Shown here: positions 47,902 to 57,572 of the stretch, in pieces | Layout: every line of letters begins with the position of its first letter | How positions within the stretch are numbered: position 1 is the stretch's first letter | Source: Paramacrobiotus metropolitanus | Taxonomy: Eukaryota > Tardigrada > Eutardigrada > Parachela > Macrobiotidae | Reading direction: 5' to 3' | Assembly: GCF_019649055.1 (NCBI RefSeq) | Contig: NW_026570233.1 | Coordinates: 186,001-250,000 of the forward strand | DNA length: 64,000 bases | Notes under the pieces: generated by a model | The model's database searches: none | What the model was told of the DNA's origin: nothing | The model's input: the letters and a program-made list of their open reading frames with translations, nothing else | Translations under genes and position numbers: made by a program

Positions 47902-48218
47902 AACCAGAAGAAATTTTTCGACTTATTGAAGCGTTAAAGCTGCTGACACCACGTCAGAGAAGAAGCTTTTTCCAGCTGGCAACTAAGCAACAAATAAGCG
48001 CAATCGAAGAAGCCTGCTTAAATCTAGTTAAGCAACCCACCGGTCTTAGCAAAGTTGATTTAGCTCGGGCTCGAAAACATTCTTCAACAATCAAGCGTCT
48101 AGCTGACCGCAGTACAGACCGATCAAAGAAACGTAAAATATTACAACAAAAAGGTGGATTTCTCAACGTTTTGCTACCTGTTTTAGGTACTTTAGTTTCC
48201 ACTTTTCTAGCAAAATGA
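47898..48218 (+). CDS. Small basic Polinton virion-type protein with GGFL tail, left copy
   Basis: 106 residues. The N-terminal half is helical (MKPEEIFRLIEALKLLTPRQRRSFF...ISAIEEACLNLV); the middle is basic (KHSSTIKRLADRSTDRSKKRKILQQ); the end is hydrophobic: GGFLNVLLPVLGTLVSTFLAK. This layout, a conserved N-terminal helical block followed by KKKxILxxxGGFL and a membrane-like tail, recurs in Polinton/adintovirus gene clusters next to the ATPase, where a DNA-condensing or membrane-active minor virion role is suspected by analogy to adenovirus core proteins. Joined to both neighbours by ATGA overlaps. Confidence 0.7.
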   Translation: MKPEEIFRLIEALKLLTPRQRRSFFQLATKQQISAIEEACLNLVKQPTGLSKVDLARARKHSSTIKRLADRSTDRSKKRKILQQKGGFLNVLLPVLGTLVSTFLAK

Positions 48219-49321
48219 AGACGTACGTTTTAGTCCCCGAAACCGAATTTTTGAAACAAAAGCATGCTCGGGAAGGTGTTCCCGCGCCGACTGTCTGGAA
48301 AAAAGCTCAAGAGATTGGTCATGAAATTACACAACAGCTCATGGCCAAGGCCGCTTTTGAGTACCAGCGTTTAAACAATACGGGTAACGCTCCAGTCGCG
48401 GCTCCAGTATTGGAAGCAGTGCAAGTTGAACCAACAGTGGTTCCCAACCTATTGCCCACAATGATTGATAAAAGTGTACAAGCTCATTTTACGGGTGTTC
48501 TTAAAGATCAATATACTCAAGCAGGTCCAAACATAACCCATCAAGCTGTCCAGGCTGTTCCGACATTTCATGAACAGGGTAATCAAGCAACAGCTCCACC
48601 TTTAGTTGAGTACATCCAGTCCGATCCCGTAGTTAAGGTTGTTGAGGTGCCATCCCAACCAGCTGTACAATTTGTACAAGTACCCGGTGAGCCGCAAATA
48701 CAGTTTGTTCCAAGCAAAGTTGTGGTTAAACACGTTTATCGGAAGCCGAAAAAACCACCTTTGGTTAAAAAAGTCCATGTAAGACGCATTCCAAAATCCG
48801 ATACCACTTTGAAAGCTGCTATAGAATACGCTCCTACTCCACCTAGTGTTCCGATAGTTGAATTTCCAGTTGATGGTGTGTTAGAATATCAAATACCTGA
48901 CAGTGGAGCTGTTCCGGCTTTAGAAAATAACCAGCTAGCTATTGAGGGGTCAAAAGCGGTGGCCGTCAAACCAAAAACTGTAAACAAGCTCCGCCGAAAG
49001 GAAAAAGATCAGCAACTTGCTATTGAAGGTTCGAAAACCGTGGCAATTAGGCCGAAAACGTCCAACAAGCTCCAAAAAGTCACACCAAAACCTAAGCAAA
49101 GGACAGCAATTGCTACTGGTTCTCACAGGTTGGCAATCGAAGCCAGTGGGAAAGAGCAGACAGCTATTACCGATGCAGTGGCGTTAAAAGCTCTAACATA
49201 TAAACCTGAAAGTTCAAGTCAGGCCAAAACCCAATTGAGGAAACGTAATAAAACTTCAGAACCTCCCGCTAAAAGACACAAGGGGGGTATACAAAGAGGC
49301 GGGTGGCTCTCCTACACATGA
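48215..49321 (+). CDS. Q/P-rich Polinton protein, probably virion-associated
   Basis: 368 residues. Starts MKTYVLVPETEFLKQ, a typical opening for the protein following the GGFL protein in Polintons. Residues about 50-170 are rich in P, Q, V and T. About 165-195 is strongly basic (KVVVKHVYRKPKKPPLVKK). Three copies of a short phrase (QLAIEGSKAVAVKPKT, QQLAIEGSKTVAIRPKT, HRLAIEASGKE) lie at about 243-320. C-terminus RHKGGIQRGGWLSY. Mostly disordered by composition; function unknown. The left-arm boundary (48618) lies inside it, so the right arm has only its first third. ATGA overlaps link it to both neighbours. Confidence 0.65.
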   Translation: MKTYVLVPETEFLKQKHAREGVPAPTVWKKAQEIGHEITQQLMAKAAFEYQRLNNTGNAPVAAPVLEAVQVEPTVVPNLLPTMIDKSVQAHFTGVLKDQYTQAGPNITHQAVQAVPTFHEQGNQATAPPLVEYIQSDPVVKVVEVPSQPAVQFVQVPGEPQIQFVPSKVVVKHVYRKPKKPPLVKKVHVRRIPKSDTTLKAAIEYAPTPPSVPIVEFPVDGVLEYQIPDSGAVPALENNQLAIEGSKAVAVKPKTVNKLRRKEKDQQLAIEGSKTVAIRPKTSNKLQKVTPKPKQRTAIATGSHRLAIEASGKEQTAITDAVALKALTYKPESSSQAKTQLRKRNKTSEPPAKRHKGGIQRGGWLSYT

Positions 49322-50388
49322 TGAAGCCCACTTTAGATGATTTGTATTTGAATCCTGCTTCTCAAGGCAGTTTAGGTGGTATAGACCGCTTGTACAAAGA
49401 AGCTAGAAAACATGGATATACACGAAAGCAAGTTAAAGCTTACTTAGAAACCAAAGATGCATATACACAACACAAACCCTTTCGCTCTAAGTTTAAGCGT
49501 CGAAAGATTATTTCTGTTAATGTGGGCGACCAACATCAAATTGATCTTGTGGACTTTTAGAAATTTGCAAGTTATAACGATGGCTTTAAGTATATTCTTA
49601 TGTGCATCGACTGCTTTTCTCGTTATGCATGGGCTGAGCCGGTTAAATCAAAACGACCTGCTGATATTCGCGAAGCGCTTTTAAAAATATACAAGAGTGA
49701 TTATCCTCCATTACGTGTTCAAAGCGATAATGGTAAGGAATTTGTTAGTAAAGACATGCGTAAGTTTTTTGAAGAGTGTAACGTTACATTTTTTACAACG
49801 AAAAACGATGACGTAAAATGTGCGATGGTTGAACGTCTAAATCGCACAATCGAAGAGCGGTTATATGTGTTCATGACCGAAAACAACACGTATCGGTTCA
49901 TAGATGTCCTTCCTAAGATTTTATCCGCTTACAACTCTACAAAACACTCTGCTACAGGTATAGCCCCTAAAGATGTAGGGCCTGAGGAAGCTGAGCAAAT
50001 TCTCCAGAAGATGATTGATCAACAGAAAGATAGGAAAAATTCAAAACCAACATTTGCTGTTGGCGATCATGTACGTTTGGCAAAAAAGAAACAGACTTTT
50101 GAGAAAGGGTACGAGACTCGTTTCACAGAAGAAATCTTTAAAATAACTCACACTACACGAAGTGGAAGCCATTACCTTTACACTGTCGAAGATTTAGCTG
50201 GCGAGTCCGTGGATGGTAAGTTTTATCCGGAAGAGTTATCTAAAGTCACAATGGAAGAAAAGCCATATCATAGGATCTCCAGGATATTAAGGGAAAGGAA
50301 ACATAAAGGAAAAGTACAATACTTAGTACGTTGGTATGGATACGGTCCTGCTTATGACTCTTGGGAAAACAAAGAAGATTTGAAATGA
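49318..50388 (+). pseudogene. Retroviral-type integrase with C-terminal chromodomain, one amber stop
   Basis: Start chosen at 49318 (MMKPTLDDLYLNP) because its ATG overlaps the preceding stop. The N-terminal zinc-less region and DAYTQHKPFRSKFKRRK lead to the rve core: first Asp in QIDLVD (residue 76), second Asp in SDNGKEFVS, Glu in MVERLNRTIEE, giving a complete DDE triad. The C-terminal chromodomain reads HRISRILRERKHKGKVQYLVRWYGYGPAYDSWE. A single TAG at 49558-49560, just after the first catalytic Asp, interrupts the frame; downstream it resumes in the same frame. A one-base change of a Lys or Gln codon explains it. The enzyme would cut and join element ends and make the 6-bp duplications; the chromodomain biases target chromatin. 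Confidence 0.9.
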
Positions 50389-50687
50389 GTTTTTACATGA
50401 CATTGCCGTCTTCGGCGTCAGAGGGGTTATACTCTGAAAACTGCCCTGGTAAATTTACAACGCTGCTCGCTAGACCTATAGATTTAGACGGTGCGTGGGA
50501 AGTAGGTCTTTCGGAAATTATTCTACCGCCTATGCGGATAAAGTTTAATACCGGATTATCCATTGCTGTCTCGCGTGACGGTATGCCGTCTAGAATTCAT
50601 AGATTCGTCGATCTACATGCTTTTGAGGATGAAAATCATTTAAATCGTAATCCGTTATCAGCATTTCCATTCAACTGTGTTTTATGA
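50385..50687 (+). pseudogene. Penton-like minor capsid protein, N-terminal stub
   Basis: Starts MSFYMTLPSSASEGLY and continues KFTTLLARPIDLDGAWEVGLSEI, the characteristic opening of the Polinton single-jelly-roll minor capsid (penton) protein. Family members run to several hundred residues; this one stops after about 100, with no recognisable continuation before the polymerase. The ATG overlaps the integrase stop (ATGA). A deletion between here and the polymerase probably removed the rest and perhaps the major capsid gene. Confidence 0.75.
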
Positions 50688-50853
50688 TATGTATTATTAT
50701 GATGGGGTGACGGAATCATATTACCCGGGCCGTAATGATGTAGCTGAATAATACAACGTTGCGCTTTTTCGGTGTGTTTAATAGGTAACTTATCAGAAAC
50801 ATACAATTATCGTCATACATTTTTCCCGTTTAAACATGAAAGGGGGAGTGGTT

Positions 50854-50882
50854 ACTTACCGGCGCTGCTAGCGCCGGTAAGT
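50854..50882. promoter_or_regulatory. Perfect 13-bp hairpin
   Basis: Arms ACTTACCGGCGCT and AGCGCCGGTAAGT around a GCT loop. Lies between the penton stub and the polymerase promoter. Could be an RNA 3'-end hairpin for the upstream polycistron or a protein-binding palindrome. Confidence 0.7.
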
Positions 50883-50935
50883 ATCCACTCGCGCCCACTG
50901 GAACGCCCAAAGGTGTGGCCTAGAAACACTGCTGA

Positions 50936-51044
50936 CCAATTACGTCACATTGCAGAAAACTACAAACCAATGAGCACAATCTACGCTTTCTCATCTCGTC
51001 TATAAAAGCCACGCGGCACGCGTTTTTCTCTTTATTCTTTCGAA
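50936..51044 (+). promoter_or_regulatory. Polymerase promoter: CCAAT, TACGTCAC, CCAAT, TATA box
   Basis: CCAAT at 50936-50940 immediately followed by TACGTCAC at 50941-50948, second CCAAT at 50967-50971, and TATAAAAG at 51001-51008, 37 bp before the ATG at 51045. A textbook TATA promoter with a very short leader. The CCAAT/TACGTCAC pair is shared with the arm promoter at 45663-45826. Confidence 0.75.
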
Positions 51045-54000
51045 ATGGCTCACGAGTTGTCTGCTTCTGATCATGAGGCTATCGCGGCCATGCTTAACGA
51101 TCCGTGGATGGATGTTGATGATGATCATGCTAATACGTATCGCTTAACCACTGAGGATCAGGACGCCATTAACCATATGCTAGCTAATCCCAATGAATTC
51201 AATGAAAACGATGAGCAGACTCTCGTAACCGCCTTACTACATCACGACGAGGTTAATCAGTTAAGTCCAGATTCTCTAGCTGCCGCCCTTGCTCTTGCAC
51301 ACATGGATGACTGGCAGTATGAGGATCCACCGCAAGCTGGCGGAAGTGTAGCCAGGGATGAGTCGCTCCCGGATTTCACAGGCCTCTTCCAGCTTGTCAA
51401 AGAATCGGAGCGCGTTTTCAAAACTTTCAACAGCACCGAACAGAAGTACCGCGTTGAAATTGCCCCCTTACCCCGAATTTTCCAAAAGGAAGAGACCATG
51501 CTCATTATGCCTGAAATCTTACGCGTCATAATGGATATGTGTTTTAAAGAGTTTGCTCCTACGGACCGTGTTGTTGTGGCTCTGAAATCCGACGGTCTCG
51601 AAAGAGCGTTCTACTTAACCATGCGGAAGCTTTCTGACTTTAGCACACCAGCGTTTTTGCATCGTATTGAGTTGTTGAATTCTGGGCAGAAGTTAGTCAT
51701 TGACGATTCATTCACCATCCGTATCTGGCGCTCTATTATGCCTGCTGGTGGATCCTGGTTTCTCGCACATCAGTACGTTATGCACGACAAGAATCGTTTC
51801 AAGACGTCCATTGTATCCGTCCGTGTGAACAATAACCTATGCTTACCTGCCGCTCTGTTTCTGGGGAAATTTCGCCTGACGCATGATTTACAAGTGCCGC
51901 AGCATAAAAATAAATGGAACAACTATATACGCTCTGACCGCACAGCCAATCTGGAAGACCAAGCTGTGAAGATAATGGAAGAGTGTCTTCTACCCCCGGG
52001 CCGTTACTGTGACCTTGATGACCTGGAAGTGTTGCAGAAGGAAGCCTTCCCAGAGTTCCAAATCAAAGTCATTTCAGCCAACCAGGGTGATATGATTATT
52101 GCACGGGTACCAGAGCGTAAAACCCATGATATGCAAGAAATCTTTCTGTTGCTGGACAATGAGCATTTTAACCTTGTCACCACGGCTACTGGGTTCTACT
52201 GCTCCCCCTACTTCTGCAATGATTGCGATCGACCGTACCATCATAAAGAACGACACCGCTGCGGAAGCAAGTGTAGATTGTGCTACCGTGCCAAGAGCAG
52301 TTGTCTGGTGGATAATCCTGTCAACTGCACTGACTGTCACCGCCGCTTTCTCAACCAGCAGTGTTTCGACATCCATAAAAGAATAAGGAAAAACGGAAAA
52401 ACCTACTGCCAGACCATGTTCATCTGCCAGAAATGCGGAGTGTTTGTGAATCTTTCCACTCGTGGTAAAGACGCAAAGCATCAGTGCGGTGAAATTTACT
52501 GCAACACATGCTACGGCTATTTCCTCCAAGCCAACCATTTTTGCTATATAAAGCCTCTGAAAGCGCCAACAACACCCTGGCTTGGCGATGAAGATATGAA
52601 ATATATTTTCTTCGACTACGAAACCTACAATGATCCTGTGAACGGACACGTACCCTCGTGTATTGTGGCGCAGTACGCCGACGGTTCCGAGGTCCGCTTT
52701 CCAGAAGACGGTCAGCCGATGAATACGGAAGTTGGTGATGCTTTTGGTCGTTGGTTGCTTCAAGAGAAGCATCGTGGGTTTACCATTATCGCGCACAATT
52801 TTCGGGGCTACGATGGGCATTTTGTCCTGAAGTATATGTTGGCTAATGGATTGAAAGGGGTGGAGGTCATCAAACGGGGTACGCAACTGCTGGAACTGAA
52901 GTACCGCAAACTGGGCATCCAATCCCGAGATACATTCAACTTTCTGGCACTGCGGTTGAGTCAACTACCGAAGGCGGTTGGTTTGGAGCTTGAAGTGCAG
53001 AAAGGTGATTTCCCTCATCGGTTTAATAAGCCCGAGAACTGGGATAAAGTCGATTTGCCTTGGCCTGAGCCGGATCAGTATATGATTGATGGGATGCGGA
53101 AGCAGCAGAAAGCCGAGTTCCTCAAGTGGCACGCTGAAGCAAAAGCCGCCGCTAATGGAGTATTCAATTTTCGCGAGCAAATGATGACGTATTGCTCGAA
53201 CGATGTTACGGTCTTGCGGCTCTGCGCGTTGAAGTTTATCAACGACTACCGTACACTCACTTCGTTGAATCCCATGGAGAGCATAACCATGCCCGCCGCC
53301 TGCTATCGCTACTGGAAAACCTTTCACCTTCCTGAAAACAAAGTCGCTGCCTTAGCCAGCCATGGTCCTCACAGAAACCGACGCACCAGTATCCAGGCCG
53401 CGCAATGGCTGGAATGGGAAAATATGAGTGCTAATGGGCGCATACGCCATGTTCGAAACGGAAAAGAAGTCAAAATTGGTCGATACTTTGTAGACGGCCT
53501 CGACGAGGAAACCCAAACCGTTTACGAGTACAATGGCTGTGTTTTCCATGGGCATCCCGCTTGCACAGACGAAAACGATGTGGTCCCGTACTCCAAGAAG
53601 AAAATGCGCGAAGTCTACGAAGAATACGTAGAACGTGAGCGCTTACTCGAGGGCCAGGGGTACACCGTGGAAGTGAAATGGGGTTGTGAGTGGCCCAGAG
53701 AACGGGAGGATCCATTTATTGCCGGATTTTCGCAGCACACGAACATTCGAGAGCCAATAAATCCACGTGACGCCTTCAAAGGCGGAAGAACAAAAGCAAG
53801 TCGTCTGTTTTACGAAGTACAGAACGGGGAAGAAATTAGACACTTTGTTTGACGTTGTCAGCCTCTATCCTTTTGTGAACAAAACGAAGGCGTATCCAGT
53901 TGGTCAGCCTGAAATAATCATAGCCAATTTCAAGGATGTCAAAGATTATTTTGGGCTTGTTTACTGTAAAGTCGCTGCACCGGATGAATGCCTGTATCCA

Positions 54001-54559
54001 GTCTTACCGTTGACGATCAACGACAAATTGATGTTTGTTCTATGCAAAAAATGCGCAGTTGAGAAAGTGACCAGTCGCTGTGTCCATTCCGATGAAGAGC
54101 GGTCTTTCGAAGGAATCTGGTGCACACCTGAGCTACATCATGCGGTGGATGTGGGATACCGAGTTGTCGAAATGTACGAAGTCTGGCACTGGGCGCAGAC
54201 GGACACCAAACTCTTTGCGGCGTACATGAATAAGTTTCTGAAAGTGAAAATGGAAGCAAGCGGTAGGCCGGCGTGGTGCGATACGGATGAGAAGAAGGCA
54301 AATTTCATTCAGATGGTCAATGACCGTGAAGGTATCATCCTGGACCCTGACGCCATGGTTTTTGATGCCGGAAGGAAAAGCACCTCCAAAGTCGCGCTGA
54401 ATAGTCTTTGGGGTAAGACTGGCCAGAGCTGCGATATGAATTCCACGGAATTCGTGTACGATCCCAAACGATAATCTGATCTGTGTCGTTCGAAAGCTAC
54501 TGAAATTCATGATGTGTATGGTGTGAGTCCAATGTGTCTGATGGTAACACATTCGAAAG
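51045..54559 (+). pseudogene. Protein-primed family B DNA polymerase, frameshifted and truncated
   Basis: The first frame (51045-53852, 935 residues) has an acidic N-terminus, an LCLPAAL block typical of the N-terminal OTU-like region of Polinton polymerases, a cysteine-rich zinc region (about residues 385-505), and three exonuclease motifs: FFDYETYND (about 523), HNFRGYDGHF (about 583) and YCSNDVTVL (about 716). The frame is lost near 53840; the +1 frame carries polymerase motif A (DVVSLYPFVNK) and motif B (SKVALNSLWGKTG). An in-frame TAA at 54472-54474 follows, with polymerase-like sequence beyond it up to 54559, where the inverted right arm begins. Motif C (the YxDTDS metal-binding site) is absent, so the enzyme cannot polymerise. 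It is the intended replicase of the element. Confidence 0.92.
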
Positions 54560-54964
54560 TGGATGTACTCAACTAAAGGTGGAGCTGTTGCTTGATCACC
54601 CTGTTCATGAAATGTCGGAACAGCCTGGACAGCTTGATGGGTTATGTTTGGACCTGCTTGAGTATATTGATCTTTAAGAACACCCGTAAAATGAGCTTGT
54701 ACACTTTTACCAATCATTGTGGGCAATAGGTTGGGAACCACTGTTGGTTCAACTTGCACTGCTTCCAATACTGGAGCCGCGACTGGAGCGTTACCCGTAT
54801 TGTTTAAACGCTGGTACTCAAAAGCGGCCTTGGCCATGAGCTGTTGTGTAATTTCATGACCAATCTCTTGAGCTTTTTTCCAGACAGTCGGCGCGGGAAC
54901 ACCTTCCCGAGCATGCTTTTGTTTTAAAAATTCGGTTTCGGGGACTAAAACGTACGTCTTCATT
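54560..54964 (-). pseudogene. Q/P-rich protein, right copy, 5' third only
   Basis: Begins at 54964 with the same MKTYVLVPETEF opening and is cut by the arm junction after the VEYIHxx stretch; the frame then runs into antisense polymerase sequence until 54133. Differences from the left copy include D to G and N to D substitutions. Confidence 0.8.
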
Positions 54965-55281
54965 TTGCTAGAAAAGTGGAAACTAAAGTACCTAAAACAG
55001 GTAGCAAAACGTTGAGAAATCCACCTTTTTTGTTGTAATATTTTACGTTTCTTTGATCGGTCTGTACTGCGGTCAGCTAGACGCTTGATTGTTGAAGAAT
55101 GTTTTCGAGCCCGAGCTAAATCAACTTTGCTAAGACCGGTGGGTTGCTTAACTAGATTTAAGCAGGCTTCTTCGATTGCGCTTATTTGTTGCTTAGTTGC
55201 CAGCTGGAAAAAGCTTCTTCTCTGACGTGGTGTCAGCAGCTTTAACGCTTCAATAAGTCGAAAAATTTCTTCTGGTTTCAT
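54961..55281 (-). pseudogene. Small GGFL protein, right copy, frameshifted
   Basis: Identical to the left copy through KILQQK; then one extra A in an A run (six against five) shifts the frame, removing the GGFL tail and fusing it in frame to the Q/P-rich protein fragment downstream. Confidence 0.8.
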
Positions 55282-55912
55282 TTTTCTACATATATTCGTC
55301 TATACTCAAACACGTGCGACTGAAGGCGAACATCGTCTGGAGCTTCGGGTCTAAGATTTATCAGTAAATATCCAAAAGGTTCCTTTAAAGCCTTTCGGTA
55401 GGCCTCCAGCATATGTGGCATACCTAACTGACGTGCAAGTGTTTTAACTTGCTGAACATCGCGAACTGATTTAAAAATTACCAAGTGCTGAAAATTCAAA
55501 GCAATGTCACGCATGCTCCTTCCTTGCTTGTATAAGTTTTGAGAAATGAAAATTACAGAAACATTTTTGTGATGAAAGTCACGAGTAAAAATCGTCGAAC
55601 ACTTTGGTGTTCCAGCAATTTCTTCCATTAAATCATCTAACACTAGCAGACTCGGAACGTCTTTGTCAAAAAAATTTTCATCTTCTAAGATGGGTCTAAG
55701 CCCCTGGATAAGTTCAATATTTTTATCAAAACCCTGGAAGGCATTTTGCCACGTACCGTAAGCATATACTATTCTTACTGGTGGTGGATTAAAGCTTTCC
55801 GTAAGACTTTGCAAAAGTTTCATTGTAAAGTCGATTTTCCCGACATCGTTGGCCCGGAAATGTAAATGGTGCACGGAGTTTTAAATCGAAAATCAAAACT
55901 CAGTTTTTCCAT
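55278..55912 (-). pseudogene. Packaging ATPase, right copy, frameshifted
   Basis: Same as the left copy except that one T is lost from a T run directly after the Walker A codons, so the P-loop lies in a different frame from the rest. Ends with the same ATGA overlap. Confidence 0.85.
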
Positions 55913-56002
55913 TTTAAATTTCTCCTGACTTAGTCTGCTAACTATCGAACACTTCACAGTATATTCGATCACAAAAACTCTCAAATGGTCTTTCTGAAAT
56001 GA

Positions 56003-56677
56003 TTAAATTTCTCGTTTCTTCGACACCGAAGTGGTGTAATTTTCAAGGAGGTTTTTAGTTTGTTTAATTGTGCGTTGAATCTGCAACAGTGATCTCGCTC
56101 CCAGAATTACACACTTTCCAGTATGGAAAACGTTAACGGTAGTTTTCAATAATGGGAACCGTAGTTTGATGGCTGGAAACAGCTCAGGTTCATAGAAGAA
56201 TGCGATACCCGTTGGCTTTTGTTTTAAAATTTGGCTATACAGCTTGTTCAAATTTATTATTTCACTGTAAGCGTACGTACAGACTATATTTGCCACAAAG
56301 CGCTCCTTAATAGTAAAGTCGATACAATTTACAATCAACATTCGCAAATACTGTTCTAACAGTCCATTCGATTCTTCAACGGACTTACCACCTATTACGA
56401 TTGCCTTGCCATTTTGGAAAATCTGGCAGAATGTATGTGACTGCCCTATTAGTCTAATGTTGACTGCGTTAAAATTTTTCACCTTCGTAGCTTGTTTCCC
56501 GAAAACTTCTAGGACTTGCTGAAGATCAACTTCCTCGTTGAACTGCACCGCAAGAATAACGTTGTGGATTTCCATGACTGAACGCATTACTTGCAACAGT
56601 GTCAGCAAGAAGGCTTTATATACTTCACTGCTGAGACTGTCGCAAATAACGGCGTTTTTCAGCCTTTTTTTTCGCAT
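56003..56677 (-). CDS. TATA-binding-protein-like transcription factor, right copy
   Basis: 224 residues, identical in translation to the left copy at 46501-47175, with the four intercalating phenylalanines intact. Its preservation while neighbouring right-arm genes are broken is expected for a young duplication but is also compatible with selection. Confidence 0.88.
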   Translation of the reverse strand: MRKKRLKNAVICDSLSSEVYKAFLLTLLQVMRSVMEIHNVILAVQFNEEVDLQQVLEVFGKQATKVKNFNAVNIRLIGQSHTFCQIFQNGKAIVIGGKSVEESNGLLEQYLRMLIVNCIDFTIKERFVANIVCTYAYSEIINLNKLYSQILKQKPTGIAFFYEPELFPAIKLRFPLLKTTVNVFHTGKCVILGARSLLQIQRTIKQTKNLLENYTTSVSKKREI

Positions 56678-56756
56678 AAAAAGGGAGTTAACACGTAATA
56701 AACAAGAATAACAACAACAACAACAATTTTAAAAATTTTTAAAACAAAAAGCGCAG

Positions 56757-57203
56757 TTAAACAATAAGGGCTTGCGCTTTAAAACTATCGTCCAGGATTC
56801 GGGCCACATCAATGAATCCCATGTATGGCAGTTGAACAGAGCGCCCTGGTTGAGAAAACCTGATCGTACGCCCGTACTTCTCGTGCACCTTCAGAGTCAA
56901 CTCCAGGCAGGCGGGGCCATCGAATTTCATTTTCTCCTGTTTGCCTTCGGATGCTGCGTGATCCAGCGTGTCTTTCAGATGTCCATTCTTCAAGATCTTC
57001 AGTAGTTCGGTGATTTCATTGTATCCGAATCGGATCCCTTTATTCCATGCTTTACGCAAGCCCTCAGCATCCGCATTCGCTTCGAACACAAGAAATGCCC
57101 GTACTTCTTTAGCATTCCAGAACAGACTTACCACACTATTGACTTTCTATACAGTGTAGCCGTCATGATCACCGACAACATCCAAAATACGTGCGAAATC
57201 CAT
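56757..57203 (-). CDS. Unknown Polinton protein, right copy, same in-frame TAG
   Basis: Mirror of 45976-46422: same first part, same TAG (57147-57149) and same 125-residue downstream part. The shared stop shows it predates the arm duplication. Confidence 0.5.
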
Positions 57204-57572
57204 TTTTGCTCTCGTGATATTATGATGATAGAACTTGCTCTCAACTTTTTTGCAGAATGATTTGGAAAAGCTCTCGCGGATTGTTTCCGAGGAAGCCAAA
57301 CTCTCCCCCCATTGGTTGTAAATTCTCGCATAACCCCGCCTTTTTCACACATACGTCACTGGCAAACTTGAAACAGTTTACTATGTCGATGATTGGTTGA
57401 AAAATCGAAAAAAACTACACCCCCATACACTGCGTTACCATATTGATTGGTCAAACAGCCTGTGACGTACCTCGGAAAATCAGAAAAATATTTGGAAATG
57501 AGCGTTGTGATTGGTCAGAAATTAAACCTGGGGGCTAGCTGTTTTTTCTGACCATATTTAAGAGCTGGAATT
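57204..57572. promoter_or_regulatory. Divergent promoter region, right arm
   Basis: Inverted copy of the left divergent promoter with the same CCAAT boxes and TACGTCAC motifs. Confidence 0.55.

Larger units (their letters stand above)
44146..48618 (+). repeat. Left arm of the 4.5-kb inverted repeat
   Basis: Matches 54560-59075 in inverted orientation. Inner end falls inside the Q/P-rich gene, after GAGTACATCCA. Since that gene reads on intact past 48618 into the centre, the left arm is the original and the right arm the copy. Confidence 0.93.

Noticed and set aside
45976-50388. A non-standard genetic code reading TAG as an amino acid in the element
   Set aside because: The polymerase carries a TAA and a frameshift, and TAG ends host genes (for example 8102 and 23910), so recoding is not needed; decay is simpler.
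52074-52964. 296-residue minus-strand frame inside the polymerase
   Set aside because: Antisense of a well-recognised polymerase with clear motifs; no domain of its own.
54133-55281. 382-residue minus-strand frame that looks like one long protein
   Set aside because: It is an artefact: the GGFL protein shifted by one base into the Q/P-rich frame, then running across the arm junction into antisense polymerase.
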